Source: CAZJYI01 sp964550025 (lineage in GTDB: Bacteria; Verrucomicrobiota; Kiritimatiellia; UBA8416; CAYOBW01). Taken from it: 64,000 nucleotides of DNA. A program made the translations under genes and the position numbers. Numbering within the stretch: position 1 is the stretch's first letter; the number at the start of each line of letters is the position of its first letter. Under the pieces are notes generated by a model. That model did no database searches. It was not told the origin of the DNA and saw only the letters and a program-made list of their open reading frames with translations. Below are positions 7,756 through 18,500 of this stretch, piece after piece. The stretch covers positions 7,945 to 71,944 of the forward strand of contig CAZJYI010000048.1 in NCBI GenBank assembly GCA_964550025.1, in the 5' to 3' direction.

Positions 7756-9189
7756 TCATCTGACCGTGCGCCCGGTCGTTGCTGGCGGCGCCGGCAGCTC
7801 TTGCTTTGCGATCTGGAAGTACCGGCTGCAGCGAGCGACTACGTCCGGGAATCTGTCTGCGACATCGTGTTTTTCGGCGATGTCGTTCTCCAGGTCGTAC
7901 AGCCGATACCTGTCCCTGCCGGCGGGATGCAACTTCCACTTGCCGACGCGGACGGCCCAGATCCAGTAGAAATACTCGTGCTTCTTCTGCTCCCCGCGCT
8001 TTCCGAGCAGCTCGGGCAGATAGCTGATGCCGTCGATGTCGCCAGGGGGCTCGACGCCCGCCAGGTCGCAGGCGGTCGGCAGGAAGTCCCAGAAGGCGCC
8101 AGGGTGATGGCTCACCGTGCCCGGCTCGATCCGGCCCGGCCAGCGCGCGATCATGGGCACGCGGATGCCACCTTCCTGCATGCTCCGCTTGCCGCCGGAC
8201 AGCGGTCCGTTGCTGTTGAAGAACTTGACGTCCTGGCCACCCTCCGGCGACGGCCCGTTGTCGCTGCTGAAGAGCACCAAGGTGTTGTCCGTCAGCTTCA
8301 GGTCGTCCAGCAGATCGAGGATCATCCCGATGCTGCGGTCCATGCGCGAGACCATGCCCGCGTATGTCGCGTTGGGATGGCTCTGTCCGCAGTAGCCCTC
8401 CTTGTATTGACTACCGTATCCACCGCCGCCGTTGTTTCCCTTGTTGACGAGCTTGGGCTTCTCGGGCCAGTTCAGCTTCAGGTAGGGTTCCAGCGAGTCC
8501 TCCGGTACGGTCAACTCGGCGTGCGGAATGCAGTAGGGCAGATAGAGGAAGAAGGGATGGTCCCGGTTCTCCCGGATCCAGCCGAGTGCTTCCTTCGTCA
8601 ACTCGTCGTGGCTGTAGGTGCCTTCGCCCTTCTTGTACTCGCCGTCTACCCGCAGATCGTGGTTTTTCGGAAAGAGGACTTTCTGGTCATTGCGCCACAG
8701 AAACTCGGGGTAATAGAAATGGGCGAAGCCCTGGTTGTCGAAGCCGAAGAAGTGGTCGAAGCCCTTGTTGTTCGGACTGCCGGGATGGCCCGGCCGGCCC
8801 ACCAATCCCCATTTGCCGATCATGCACGTTCTGTAACCCGCCTCTTTCAGGAGCATGGCAACCGTGACGTCGTCCTTCCGCAACCTTCCGCCGTTACCCG
8901 TCACCGACGCGTGTCCCATGTGCTTGCCGGTCATCAGGGCGCAGCGCGAGGGCGAACAGACCGTGAAGCCGGCATAGTGGCAGGTGAAGCGCATGCCCTC
9001 GGCGGCCATACGATCCAATCGGGGCGTCCTGATCTTCTCCTGGCCATAGCAACCCAGATCGCCGTAGCCAAGGTCGTCAGCCAGGATGAACACGATATTC
9101 GGCCGGGCGGCCGTTTCCGCCACGGCGGCATCCGCCCGGGCCGCCATGGCCGCCGGCACCAGCAGACAGAGCGCGAGCACGCGTTTCAT
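7756..9189 (-). CDS. Secreted Cys-type sulfatase (S1/arylsulfatase family)
   Basis: This 477-residue enzyme hydrolyses sulfate esters, probably on a polysaccharide. After a signal peptide (KRVLALCLLVPAAMAARADA) come RPNIVFILADDLGYGDLGCYG (metal-binding Asp pair), CSPSR with Cys78 as the formylglycine precursor, TGKH, IGKWGL and the FSSDNGP metal site. Length is usual for the family. Two ATGs are adjacent at 9192 and 9189; the second is six bases from GGAGG, the first overlaps the upstream stop as ATGA. Being Cys-type, it needs a maturase; the SUMF1-like domain encoded next door lacks the catalytic cysteines, so maturation must come from elsewhere. Confidence 0.93.
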   Translation of the reverse strand: MKRVLALCLLVPAAMAARADAAVAETAARPNIVFILADDLGYGDLGCYGQEKIRTPRLDRMAAEGMRFTCHYAGFTVCSPSRCALMTGKHMGHASVTGNGGRLRKDDVTVAMLLKEAGYRTCMIGKWGLVGRPGHPGSPNNKGFDHFFGFDNQGFAHFYYPEFLWRNDQKVLFPKNHDLRVDGEYKKGEGTYSHDELTKEALGWIRENRDHPFFLYLPYCIPHAELTVPEDSLEPYLKLNWPEKPKLVNKGNNGGGGYGSQYKEGYCGQSHPNATYAGMVSRMDRSIGMILDLLDDLKLTDNTLVLFSSDNGPSPEGGQDVKFFNSNGPLSGGKRSMQEGGIRVPMIARWPGRIEPGTVSHHPGAFWDFLPTACDLAGVEPPGDIDGISYLPELLGKRGEQKKHEYFYWIWAVRVGKWKLHPAGRDRYRLYDLENDIAEKHDVADRFPDVVARCSRYFQIAKQELPAPPATTGRTVR

Positions 9190-12100
9190 CATTTGCCTCC
9201 TTCGTCCGTAGCCTCGCGAACCACCCGAAAGCCAACATCGAAAACGGGCTGAAACTTGTAGTAACCCCAGCGCCACGCGGCATACGCCTTCTTCGGCCGG
9301 TCGCGCCACGATCCGCCGCGCACCGCCTTGCGTTCGTGCCCCGCCCCGCACGGGCCGTAGTCGGAACGCGTCCATTCCGACACGTTGCCGTGCATATCAT
9401 GCAGGCCAAACGCGTTCGGCTCGTAGGCCCCCACCGGGGCGGCTACGCATTGCCTGTCGTCACAACGCCGGTCGCGCGGAAGGAAATCCTCAAACTTCTT
9501 CCCATAGCGCGTGTAGCTCAGGCCGATGATTGATCTGTCGGCAAAGTTCGCGTGACGGGAGAAGTCGGCGTCCACCTGCCCATAGGAGAATGGCGTGTCG
9601 GTTCCGGCACGGCAGGCCCACTCCCATTGCTCCTCGGTCGGCAGGGTGTAGACGTCGCCCGTCTTTCGCGACAGCCAGCGGCAAAAGGCCATGGCCTGGT
9701 CCCACGTGACGCGCGCCACCGGTTGACGCGGCTGATTCGCCGGTCGCCCTTCGCGAGTCTGGCTCATCCCGGGCATGTCGATGAAGCGCGTGTCGTGCGA
9801 CGGATCGAACAATGCGTACATTTCGTTGCTCGTCTCCACTGTCGCCATGTAGAACGGCGCGTCAATGCGCGCGACACGGCGCGGTCCCTCGTCAACATAG
9901 CCGGCGTCCGTTCCCATGACAAACGAACCGGCGGGAATGCGGACCAGCTCCAGCTTAATGGCATCGCTCAAGGCAACCGTGATCCGATCTTCGGAAGGGG
10001 TCGCCTCGAACGGCCAGCCGTCGATCGGTGCAGGTGACGGCACGTCGCCAGCGACGGCGGGACGCGGCGCAGGGGGCGTGGCTGGCACCCCGGTGCGGGC
10101 CTGACTATCGCGCGCCAGGAACTCCCTGTTCAGTGGCGACGTAGGATCCCCCAGCGGTTCTTCGGGGTCATCCGTGACGGACGCGTAGAGCCGTCGCATC
10201 GCCAGTCGTTTCGCGTGCTGCTCGGCATAGAACTCCCGTCCGAGCCGGTCCGACCACGTGCCGAAGCACGGTGCGTTCATGTCTATCCACGTCACGATCC
10301 GGTCCCACTCCTCGGCCGTGAGCTTCACTCCGTGATGTCCCTTCTCGAGCATCTGCACCAGCTCGCTCGTCGAGGCGTGATACTCCAACGGCCTCAGCAT
10401 GTGGTAGTCGCCCTCGGGACCGGGCCGGCGAATGTAGGGATGGAGAGCCAGGTAGGACTTGTAGAACTCGTGGTCGCCGTGCGCCGTGTCCGCAAAGTTC
10501 GGACGATCCGTCTTCTTGCCGTCGTGACACTTCACGCACCGGGCGTTCAGCACGGGCTGCACCTCACGCACGAAATCGAATCCACGCCGCAGACCGTACC
10601 AGGGCTCGATATCGGCGGGTGCCCGACTGGATGCGAGGGGCATGTGTGACTGGACGGTCCGGTCCTGGTTCTCATGGCAACCGATGCAGGAGACGCTCTC
10701 CCCCGGCATGGCCGTCACCCAGCTTCGCATGATCTGGCACGCCCGTCCCTGCCGGTCAACCGGCTGCAGAATCAGCGGGGTGTTCGCCGGCACTCGGAAG
10801 ACAGCCGACCCGTCCTTTTCGACGGGCACCGTGCCGATAATGCGCTTCGGTTCCCATCCCCCTTCCAGGGCCGCGTTCTTGTAGCCGCCCATGCGGGCGC
10901 CCGAATAGTTGTAGTGCGGCTCCAGCAAGCGCAGACGCGTGATGGTGCCACGCGGCACCCCTTTCAGCCCCGGCCCCGTGTAGACATCCTGAACGTACAC
11001 GATGGCGTCCCGGCGAGACAGGTCTACACGGTCGGCCACAACCGGCGGCTTCGCCTGCGAACGGAAAGGCAACGGTTCGAAGAACACGTGTTCGTCCGAC
11101 TCCTTGAGCAGCAGCATGTTGTCGAATACGTCGACCCAGTAGAGCCCCCAGTTCGCACCTGGCGTCGGCTGCGCCGCCACGAGGAAGTTCTTCTCGTCGA
11201 CAGGGTACGGGTGCAGGAACTTCGGCCAGGAGTTGTTCACCAGGTGATCGGCAATGACGCGTTCCACCTTCCGGCCGTAGCCGGGAATGCGCTGCACAAC
11301 TCCGTCGGTTTCCTGGCGCCCCAGCGCGGGATCGAAGATGATCAGCTCCCCCATCCGCGGCACGCCATGATGCCCGGACACGATTCCGACGACCTTGGTC
11401 GGGTGTCCGGGTATCGGACGTGCGAAGAAGATCGCGTTCGGCCAGTAGGAATTGCTTCCGTAGTAGGACATCTGCCCGGTCCCATCCGGATTCATGTGAA
11501 ACAGCAGCCGGGGGAAGTAGTGAGGCGTGTCCATGTATTCCCAGCGTGTGTACAGGACCCGGCCGTTGTTCAGGACCGCCGGGTTCCAGTTGTGGTCCTG
11601 GTCGAAACAGAGCTGACGAACCGTTTGCCGGTCCTTGGACAGAAGAAACAGGTTCGCGATCTCGCCCCGGCCCGCCAGGCACGGCACGCCCTGCCGTACG
11701 GCCGTCGAACAGAAGACAACCCGGTCGTCCGGCAGGTAGCAGGCATCGTAGTTCTTCACGCCGTCGCCCATTTTCGGCGTGAGTTGTCGCGGCGGCTTGA
11801 CGGTCTTACACGTCTCGGGGTCGAGCACGATCTCGAAGATCTGCCATGTTCCCGTCTCGCGGCTCACGGCCGAATACAGCACCCGGCGCCCATCCCAGTT
11901 CAGGTCGACGTCGGCGATCGTCTGCCGGCCATCGGGCTTGAACGCGGTGACCGCTTCCGACGCCGGGTCGCGCAGATCCAGAAGGACGAGCTCGTCGTCG
12001 AGGCGGTCTGAAATCGACCCGCTGCCCAACCAGTTCGCCGGCAGGCCCAGGTTCCCCCTGCGACGCTTGATCAAAAGGACCCGGTCGAAATCGGCGGCGG

Positions 12101-13349
12101 AATTGGACAGCAGGACGTCGCGTTGCAGCGCCGTCCACCGGTCGACAAATGAGGCGAACTCCCCGAACGTCTCGTCGGTCATCCGCTTGGCCGACCGGAC
12201 GGTCTGCGGGCTGAAGTCGGATACCTTCCGTATGCCAAGGCTGCCTTCGAGGAGCGTTCCCCACTGCTGCTCGAGCTCGTCGACGCGTTCCGGAAAACCG
12301 GATGCGTTGCCGCGCCCCTCTCCCCCTCGTGTCCGCCCCCTGTCGGCAATCGCGCGGCGAAGCGCCTCAAAATTGACCCGGTCTTCCAGCCTGCTAAGCA
12401 GTCGCAGGCAGTAGCAGGCGGAACGCACGGCCCACAGGTCGTCGGCGTCTTGCACCTCGCGGGCCACGGTGGCAAAGGCGTCCCTGTACTCCCGGTTCTT
12501 GAACACCTTCGCATAGCGTACCGCAAGCTCGCGCGAGACCGTTTTCGCGTCGCCCGGCGGCAGGGGGGCGAGCCAGACCTTCGCGCCAAGATCCACGCCC
12601 TGTTGAAACACGTCGCGCGGAGAGCTGAAGTCGCGGGCCACTCTCTCCCGGAGCTGTTCCACCGTACGATGCCAGATGGACGACAGGTTGTTGAATTGGA
12701 CGTAGAAACGCGTCATCTCCATCCGTCCGGCGTTGTCGAACCGCATCATGAGCTCGTTGCGGCCTTTGCGGATATTGAGGGTCAGGCGGGTTGGCTTCCA
12801 CAGGTCCGTCTCGCCCGGCACGAGTTGGTACAGTTTCTCCCCGTTGTGCCATAGCGTCAACGGGACCTCGCTGCTCAGAACCATGTCTACGGAGCCGGCG
12901 AAATCCGCGTTGAACTGGCGGCACTGAAAAACACTCGCACGCGCCGGCAGTTTCAGGTCGTAGGGCTGCCCCGCCTTCACCGGCCCCTTCAGTCCCCAGA
13001 TGCGCGCTCCGTCCGGCTTCTTGGCTCTCAGGTCAACGCGGGTGAGCGGGATGCCGAAATCGACGTCCGGCGGCTCCTTGCCGGCGGGCCATTCATACGG
13101 GCCGCTGCGAAACCACTTGTCGTCCAATTTGCAGCGCCCCAAGGCAAGCGAAGGATGGTCCTTCCGCAGTTCTCCGATCGACGCCCGAAGCGTATCCTGC
13201 CAGGTGGCACGCTTCTGGTAAGCAGAGTCGATGTCGACCGGCTTGAAGGCAAACTCAATCCGCCGCGCCGGGTCCGCCGCCGGCAGAGACGCGCCGAACA
13301 GCGCCAGGCACAGCCCCGTCACCAACCTGCACCAATTCCCTCTCATCAT
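9189..13349 (-). CDS. Large exported HZS_alpha-like di-haem-motif protein fused to a SUMF1-like domain
   Basis: This 1,386-residue protein has a signal peptide (LVTGLCLALFGASLPAADP), a beta-sandwich region (about 80-230), a helical part (230-430) and a propeller-like middle (about 440-880) resembling the HZS_alpha domain of hydrazine synthase relatives. Two CxxCH motifs follow, CIGCH at 888-892 and CVKCH at 938-942, the second in a cytochrome-like context (VREVQPVLNARCVKCHDGKK). Residues about 1130-1386 form a SUMF1/FGE-type domain (IPAGSFVMG, LPTEEQWEWACRAG, GLHDMHGNVSEW, AVRGGSW). The two catalytic cysteines of true FGE after GGSW are absent. First gene of the operon; its stop touches the sulfatase start. 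Confidence 0.85.
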   Translation of the reverse strand: MMRGNWCRLVTGLCLALFGASLPAADPARRIEFAFKPVDIDSAYQKRATWQDTLRASIGELRKDHPSLALGRCKLDDKWFRSGPYEWPAGKEPPDVDFGIPLTRVDLRAKKPDGARIWGLKGPVKAGQPYDLKLPARASVFQCRQFNADFAGSVDMVLSSEVPLTLWHNGEKLYQLVPGETDLWKPTRLTLNIRKGRNELMMRFDNAGRMEMTRFYVQFNNLSSIWHRTVEQLRERVARDFSSPRDVFQQGVDLGAKVWLAPLPPGDAKTVSRELAVRYAKVFKNREYRDAFATVAREVQDADDLWAVRSACYCLRLLSRLEDRVNFEALRRAIADRGRTRGGEGRGNASGFPERVDELEQQWGTLLEGSLGIRKVSDFSPQTVRSAKRMTDETFGEFASFVDRWTALQRDVLLSNSAADFDRVLLIKRRRGNLGLPANWLGSGSISDRLDDELVLLDLRDPASEAVTAFKPDGRQTIADVDLNWDGRRVLYSAVSRETGTWQIFEIVLDPETCKTVKPPRQLTPKMGDGVKNYDACYLPDDRVVFCSTAVRQGVPCLAGRGEIANLFLLSKDRQTVRQLCFDQDHNWNPAVLNNGRVLYTRWEYMDTPHYFPRLLFHMNPDGTGQMSYYGSNSYWPNAIFFARPIPGHPTKVVGIVSGHHGVPRMGELIIFDPALGRQETDGVVQRIPGYGRKVERVIADHLVNNSWPKFLHPYPVDEKNFLVAAQPTPGANWGLYWVDVFDNMLLLKESDEHVFFEPLPFRSQAKPPVVADRVDLSRRDAIVYVQDVYTGPGLKGVPRGTITRLRLLEPHYNYSGARMGGYKNAALEGGWEPKRIIGTVPVEKDGSAVFRVPANTPLILQPVDRQGRACQIMRSWVTAMPGESVSCIGCHENQDRTVQSHMPLASSRAPADIEPWYGLRRGFDFVREVQPVLNARCVKCHDGKKTDRPNFADTAHGDHEFYKSYLALHPYIRRPGPEGDYHMLRPLEYHASTSELVQMLEKGHHGVKLTAEEWDRIVTWIDMNAPCFGTWSDRLGREFYAEQHAKRLAMRRLYASVTDDPEEPLGDPTSPLNREFLARDSQARTGVPATPPAPRPAVAGDVPSPAPIDGWPFEATPSEDRITVALSDAIKLELVRIPAGSFVMGTDAGYVDEGPRRVARIDAPFYMATVETSNEMYALFDPSHDTRFIDMPGMSQTREGRPANQPRQPVARVTWDQAMAFCRWLSRKTGDVYTLPTEEQWEWACRAGTDTPFSYGQVDADFSRHANFADRSIIGLSYTRYGKKFEDFLPRDRRCDDRQCVAAPVGAYEPNAFGLHDMHGNVSEWTRSDYGPCGAGHERKAVRGGSWRDRPKKAYAAWRWGYYKFQPVFDVGFRVVREATDEGGK

Positions 13350-13446
13350 AATGATACGCCCCGTCCTCGGCGAGACGGCGTGCTCTCGACATGCAAGCGC
13401 CATTTTGGGCCAAGCTGGAAAGATCCAGCAGCCCACCGAAAACCGG

Positions 13447-13591
13447 CCACAAAAGGCACAAGACGCACAGAAGCGTGGTGGAAACAGGCTATGTTCTCAA
13501 CGTCAATACCCCTCACCGGACAGTGAGCCGCATCGAGATGGAACAACGCGGAGAAGTCCTTTCCCTTCTGTGCATTCTGTGACTTCTGTGG
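13447..13591. repeat. Pair of inverted CACAGAAG-type intergenic repeats
   Basis: Two related 27-base copies face each other: 13447-13473 on the plus strand and 13565-13591 on the minus strand. Both end in GCACAGAAG and share about four fifths of their bases. They lie in the 265-base gap upstream of the haem/sulfatase operon. No gene was seen in this gap. Confidence 0.55.
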
Positions 13592-13614
13592 CCATTCCTG
13601 TTGAATCGTTGCGG

Positions 13615-15369
13615 CTACGGCACGAGCTCGACTCTGAAGAAGCGGGTGCCGGCGATGTCGGGCAGGGTCACCGAGGTGCTCGTCCCGGGCGCCCGCAGCG
13701 GGTTGCCGAGCGGAGCCAGGCTCGTCGTGAGATCGGTCCCGCTCAACACCTGGTAGAGCTCGTAGCCTCTGGATGGAAACGTGAGTTGCCGTCCGTCGAA
13801 GGTGGCAATCTTGAGCACGTCGCTCGGATCGCGCGGGCCCGAGTCGAGCCGCCATTCCCAGTAGTTGGCTATGCCGTCGCCGTCGTCATCGTCCGTTCCC
13901 CCTCCGGACACGCTGTTGGCCGACGCCCAGTCGTCCGGCAGGCCGTCGCGGTTGTGGTCGGGGTTGAGTGAGATCACGCGCACCTCTTCCGGGGCTGAGC
14001 GGTTCACGCCATCGGACACTCGTACGTAGCAGCTACCGTAGTTGCTGCCACCGGCGGGGTCCTTGCGGGATCCGGTCCAGACGTCCGAGGGTTCGAATTT
14101 CAAGGTCGTCCCGTTGACCGAGAAGGTCCCGGATGCCGACGAGGCGGCGTGCAGCGTTACCGAGTACGGTCCCCCTCCCGCTCGGTCGAACGGGCGAATG
14201 TCGATCTCGTTGATGCGGGGGACGGACCATTGGGGAGGACTGGCCGTCACGATGTCCATCACGCGTTCGTACGTGTAGGGGGGCGTGTCGCTGGCAGGGT
14301 GCGTCCTGCGGATGTTCGTGATATCCAATGCTGTCGGGGCCGCCCCCCTGCCGTCCTCGTGGGCCAGGAAGTACATAACGGCCTCGCGCAGGGTTGCGTT
14401 CGGCTCCGACGGGTCCTCGCTGGTGTGCGCCAGGGCCAGCACGTGGCCAATCTCGTGGCACAGGACCTCCTCCAGCGTCTTCAGGTTTCTGAGCGCGGCC
14501 TTGGTGTGCTCCAAAACGACATAGCCATTGACGCTGATGTCGAACTCGTACGCCCCGACGCCGCCGCCCAGCCCCCCGCTCGGGAAGAGAGATGTCCCGG
14601 AAAAACGAGCCCCGCCGTGCCCCAGCGTCGTCGCGCCTGAAACGTCGTCGTAAAGGTCGTGGAGCTGGATCCGTATCTTGCCGTCCCCGTTGGTGAAGTC
14701 GGAGGCGGCTTTGCCGAACGACTGGACGCCTTCGAACACAAAGATGGCGGAGGAGGCAGTCTGCCAGGCCGCGAAGGCGTTGGACACCACGTTGAGCGCC
14801 TGCGCCTGCGTCACCCCCGTCGGAAGCGCATCCGCGTCCACGAGGTAGCCGATCGGCTCACCGCGACCGGGAGCTATAAAACGGAAGGAGTCGCCCGTCG
14901 ATCCCGGGAGCAGTCCGGGTACGGTGAGAGCCGTGGCAACGGGCGTGGGGGAGCGTTTGCTTTCGCTCGCCTCAGCGGGGGCAATCCGAACAACGCCGTG
15001 CGCACCGTCGAGCACGCACCAGGCCCCGTCGGCGCGGCGTTCCAGGTACACCAGGCACGTCTCCCCGGCCGTGAAGCGCGGCATTCCGCAGCGCCACTCG
15101 CCGGCCCCGTCGGCGACACCCCCGCGGTGCAGCATCCGCACCACTTCCGGCAACGGCCCCTTTGCCGCCTCGTCCACCCGCAGCAGCGTCTCCGTGAACA
15201 CGTGCCCGGTTTCAGCCTCGAGGAAACAGCGTGTCGACAGCACCGTTCCCCGGCACACCCCCACGGCCAACGCTTCGCGCTGTTCGTCGTTCACACTCAG
15301 GCTCACACCGCGGCACAGGGGCGCAGCCCCCACCAGCAATACCAGCAATCCCGCCAACGTCTTCTTCAT
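13615..15369 (-). CDS. Secreted matrixin-like zinc metalloprotease
   Basis: This 584-residue protein has a signal peptide (KKTLAGLLVLLVGAAPLCRG), an N-terminal domain with several cysteines, then a catalytic domain with HEIGHVLALAH at residues 305-315, the HExxHxxxxxH zinc motif of metzincins. The later AVMYFLA could supply the Met-turn. C-terminal regions include a beta-sandwich (about 410-490), a calcium-binding-like DHNRDGLPDDWA and DDDDGDGIANYWEW segment, and a short tail ending FFRVELVP. The ATG at 15369 leaves a normal signal peptide. It may process surface proteins such as the giant protein encoded upstream, but this is only inferred from position. Confidence 0.85.
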   Translation of the reverse strand: MKKTLAGLLVLLVGAAPLCRGVSLSVNDEQREALAVGVCRGTVLSTRCFLEAETGHVFTETLLRVDEAAKGPLPEVVRMLHRGGVADGAGEWRCGMPRFTAGETCLVYLERRADGAWCVLDGAHGVVRIAPAEASESKRSPTPVATALTVPGLLPGSTGDSFRFIAPGRGEPIGYLVDADALPTGVTQAQALNVVSNAFAAWQTASSAIFVFEGVQSFGKAASDFTNGDGKIRIQLHDLYDDVSGATTLGHGGARFSGTSLFPSGGLGGGVGAYEFDISVNGYVVLEHTKAALRNLKTLEEVLCHEIGHVLALAHTSEDPSEPNATLREAVMYFLAHEDGRGAAPTALDITNIRRTHPASDTPPYTYERVMDIVTASPPQWSVPRINEIDIRPFDRAGGGPYSVTLHAASSASGTFSVNGTTLKFEPSDVWTGSRKDPAGGSNYGSCYVRVSDGVNRSAPEEVRVISLNPDHNRDGLPDDWASANSVSGGGTDDDDGDGIANYWEWRLDSGPRDPSDVLKIATFDGRQLTFPSRGYELYQVLSGTDLTTSLAPLGNPLRAPGTSTSVTLPDIAGTRFFRVELVP

Positions 15370-15586
15370 GGCTCCATTCCCCATCTCGGCGACCACAACC
15401 AACTCGCCTGACCCAAGCACAACTACTATCCGATAGAGTATCTTACACGACTCATCTCCCAGTGGCTACCCCATATGCGCCCGGGATGTAAGATCTGGCG
15501 TATCCCCGCCTTTGCGCGCGTCCGTGATCGTGACACGGGGACCACCTTACGGTGGAACTACAAACGGGGGAGCATCCGTTCGCGGC

Positions 15587-18500
15587 CTATGGTTGCGGCT
15601 TGACCCTGATTCGGAAGTACTCCTGCTGCTGCATACCGGCGTTGGTGTAACTGTCGAACGTTCCGTGTGCAGGTTGCCAGGGGAGATTCGTGATCCACGG
15701 CAGCAAGAGATTGGTGGTGCTGTGTACGCTGTACAGTCGCCCCGACACCGTGTTCCACCGAATGACGAACGGTTCCGCATTCCCGGGCGTGGAAACCATG
15801 CTGATGCCGAAATACTCCTCATCATCAACCGGACTGGTGCCCGCCTTGTGTTCTTCCCACGCGGCCATGCCGTCGTTGTCGGTATCGCTCAAGGCCAGGG
15901 CGTCGAAGTCGTTCGTGTGGCCATAGTGCGCCGCCAACCACCACTTTGGGGTTCCGTTCGCAGCAAGCTCCTCCGTGAAAACGGCCGTCAAGAGACGCCC
16001 GCGGTCCATCGAAAGCGCGAGCTCTGCCTGGTTTGTGTCCCCGGAACCCGTATCACCGACCCAGTGTGAAAACGCGAAGTACTGTTCGCCCGTGGCGCTC
16101 ACAGTGACGTTCGTTCCGGAGGCGCACCATGCGTTTCCGTTGCTGACCGTGCCGCGCCCCACGGTCGCCACGCCCAACCAGTAGTTCGTTCCCCAAACCC
16201 AGGTGATCTCGGATGCATTGCTCACGACCAGGGTTCCGGTGTTGGTGCTGCTCCCGGAGACAGGAACGTCCCCGGCTCCCGTCCACCCGACGCACACGTA
16301 CTGGGTATGCCCAAGCACGATCGGCGATCCTCCGAGTGTGCATGCAACGCGTGCCCCCACACCCACGACGTTCGTGCCCACCGGCGGCACGGGGCTGCCG
16401 TGGTCCGTGGAGACGGCCAGCGATACGCCATCCTGTCCCAGAATCGTGTGATGGTAGACCGATGCGAATCCGAGGGACGAACCCACCGGCTCACTCAGAG
16501 TGACGCTGAGCACTTCGTCCGTCTCGGCTTCCCAGTCATCCAGGATCTCGATCGAAATCACCTGCGAGGTGCTGCCCGGGGCGAATACGACCCTGCCGGT
16601 CACCGATCCGGCCGCGTTCGTGTAGTCGCTGCCCGCAACGGCCAGGTCGCTGCTGATGGTGTAATCGACCGAAGCGTAGTCGAACCAGGGGGAGCTCAGA
16701 CCGACGTCCATGTGCACGGTGGCTCCCTCGCCGCCCGCACCGTCGAGCCATGGCCGAACGTATCGGTAGTAGGTGTTTGCCTCACCGATGATGTGCAGCT
16801 CCTTTCCGTCGTCGCTGAGAGCGACACCCTCCGGTTGCTCCTGAACGAGAGGCAGCGAGGCGAGCACATTGCCCTCCAGATCACATTCAAACACACGCTT
16901 CGCCTCATGACTGAGAATGAGCAGATGGTCGGTTCTCGCGTCATAGAAGAGGTCGGACAAATCGGTCGCCAGACCGTCAAACACCTCCTCGGCGTCAAAC
17001 AGTTCTTCAGCCGAGACGTCTCCCGGGGTGCCGCTAACCACGTACACTCCCATCGGGCCCTTCTCTTTCACCAGGTAGAAGCAGGCCCGCGTCGGGTCAT
17101 AGGCAACGCCCTCCATGCCACCGCCCCGCGTGTTGAGCCCCGTCGAGTAGGTCTGCCCCGACGACTTGCTGATTGACGTCGTATTCGAGGCGATCGTCAC
17201 GACCGTGATGTCGGCGAGGTCTTCCTCGACGATGGCATACTTGCCGTTTGCCGCATCGAACCGGCAGATGCTCTCCGTATCGTTCCAGTCGGGAAGCCCA
17301 ATCTGCCGTTTGAAGGTGCCGGCGTAGTCATACACCTGGATGACCGGGGTCGGCGCGCCGCGGTTGAGAATCGCCAGGACTTCGCCGGTTCCCGGCACGA
17401 GCGCACACCCCGAGTGATCGTTCTGCAGACCGCCTGAGAGATCGGGGTAGGCTGCCGACAAGGTGAAATCGCTGACGTCGGGCACTGGACGAAAGCCGAC
17501 CGAGGGATACTTGGCGACCCCTTCAAGGAGGAGATCAAACCGACCGTCGACGTCGTTCGAAGACACCTGGTGGACTTCCACCGCGATCACGTTCGTGCCC
17601 ACGACAAGAAGGGAAGGACTGAAATCAAATGTCACCAGTTCGCCTTCCTGCCCTCCCGCCACGGCGTTGGTCGCGGGCGCAAGGTAGTCGACCACTCCGG
17701 TCGGCATGTTGTCGCGTCCGATCTCGGTGCCGTTGACGTAGACGATCGCACCGTCGTCACGATCGAGTTTCACTCGCGCCGCGGAGAGGCTGGCGACGTC
17801 TCCTGTTCCGAGCAGGACGGCGTGCCGGTAGTAGTAGGCTGTGAAACCGGCGGCGTTTGTTGTGGCCTCATCCCCTTCCCCGTAGCCAAGCGGCGCCGGC
17901 CCCGCCGGCCAGGAACTATCGTCAACAACCGCCTGCATCCAGTTCGTACCGGGATCCGTGCCGTCGTCGTGATAGCGCCAGGCCGCCCCCGACGCCACCA
18001 GGGGAACGCTCACCTTGTCGGACGTCGAGAACCTGCGCGCCGACGCCGCCCACGCTTCGCCCGCCGCGTTGGTTGCGCGGAAGGTGTAGAAGTAAACCGT
18101 ACCGGGTTCCAGGCCGGCAACCGGACTGCTGATGTGGGCGGAAGCGATGTTGCTGTAGGCCCCCACGAGCTCCGAGCGATCCCACGCGCCGGCGTCGGTG
18201 CCGCGGTCCTCAGTGCCCCAGAAGACCGAGACGTTGTAGATGGAACCGGAAGCGGACAGGTTCGCATTCAGAACGGCGCGGGACCGCATGACATCCGTGG
18301 CGCCGGAGTTGACGATCGGCTCTGCCACGGCAGGTTGTGTGACGAAAGGCATCGTCGACGGCGACCAGCCCTCCCCGTAGCCGTTGGTCGCGCAGCAACG
18401 GTAGTAGTACTGAACACCGTAGAGCAGCCCGTCCAGCTCGGCTGTGAACGAGGTGCCGTTCTCGCGAATCGTACCGACGGGGATGCTCTCCTCCCAGGCG

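Noticed and set aside
7801..9252. Long plus-strand open frame opposite the sulfatase gene
   Set aside because: It is exactly antisense to a clear sulfatase, has no family resemblance and reflects the high GC content. The same holds for long antisense frames at 10674-12011, 17570-18901 and 22448-24076.
9189..10000. Formylglycine-generating enzyme activity for the neighbouring sulfatase
   Set aside because: The SUMF1-like domain lacks the two catalytic cysteines after GGSW, so it is not called a maturase.
15540..15560. CCACC-TTAC-GGTGG hairpin downstream of the giant gene as a terminator
   Set aside because: The stem is only five pairs and lacks a U tract on either strand.
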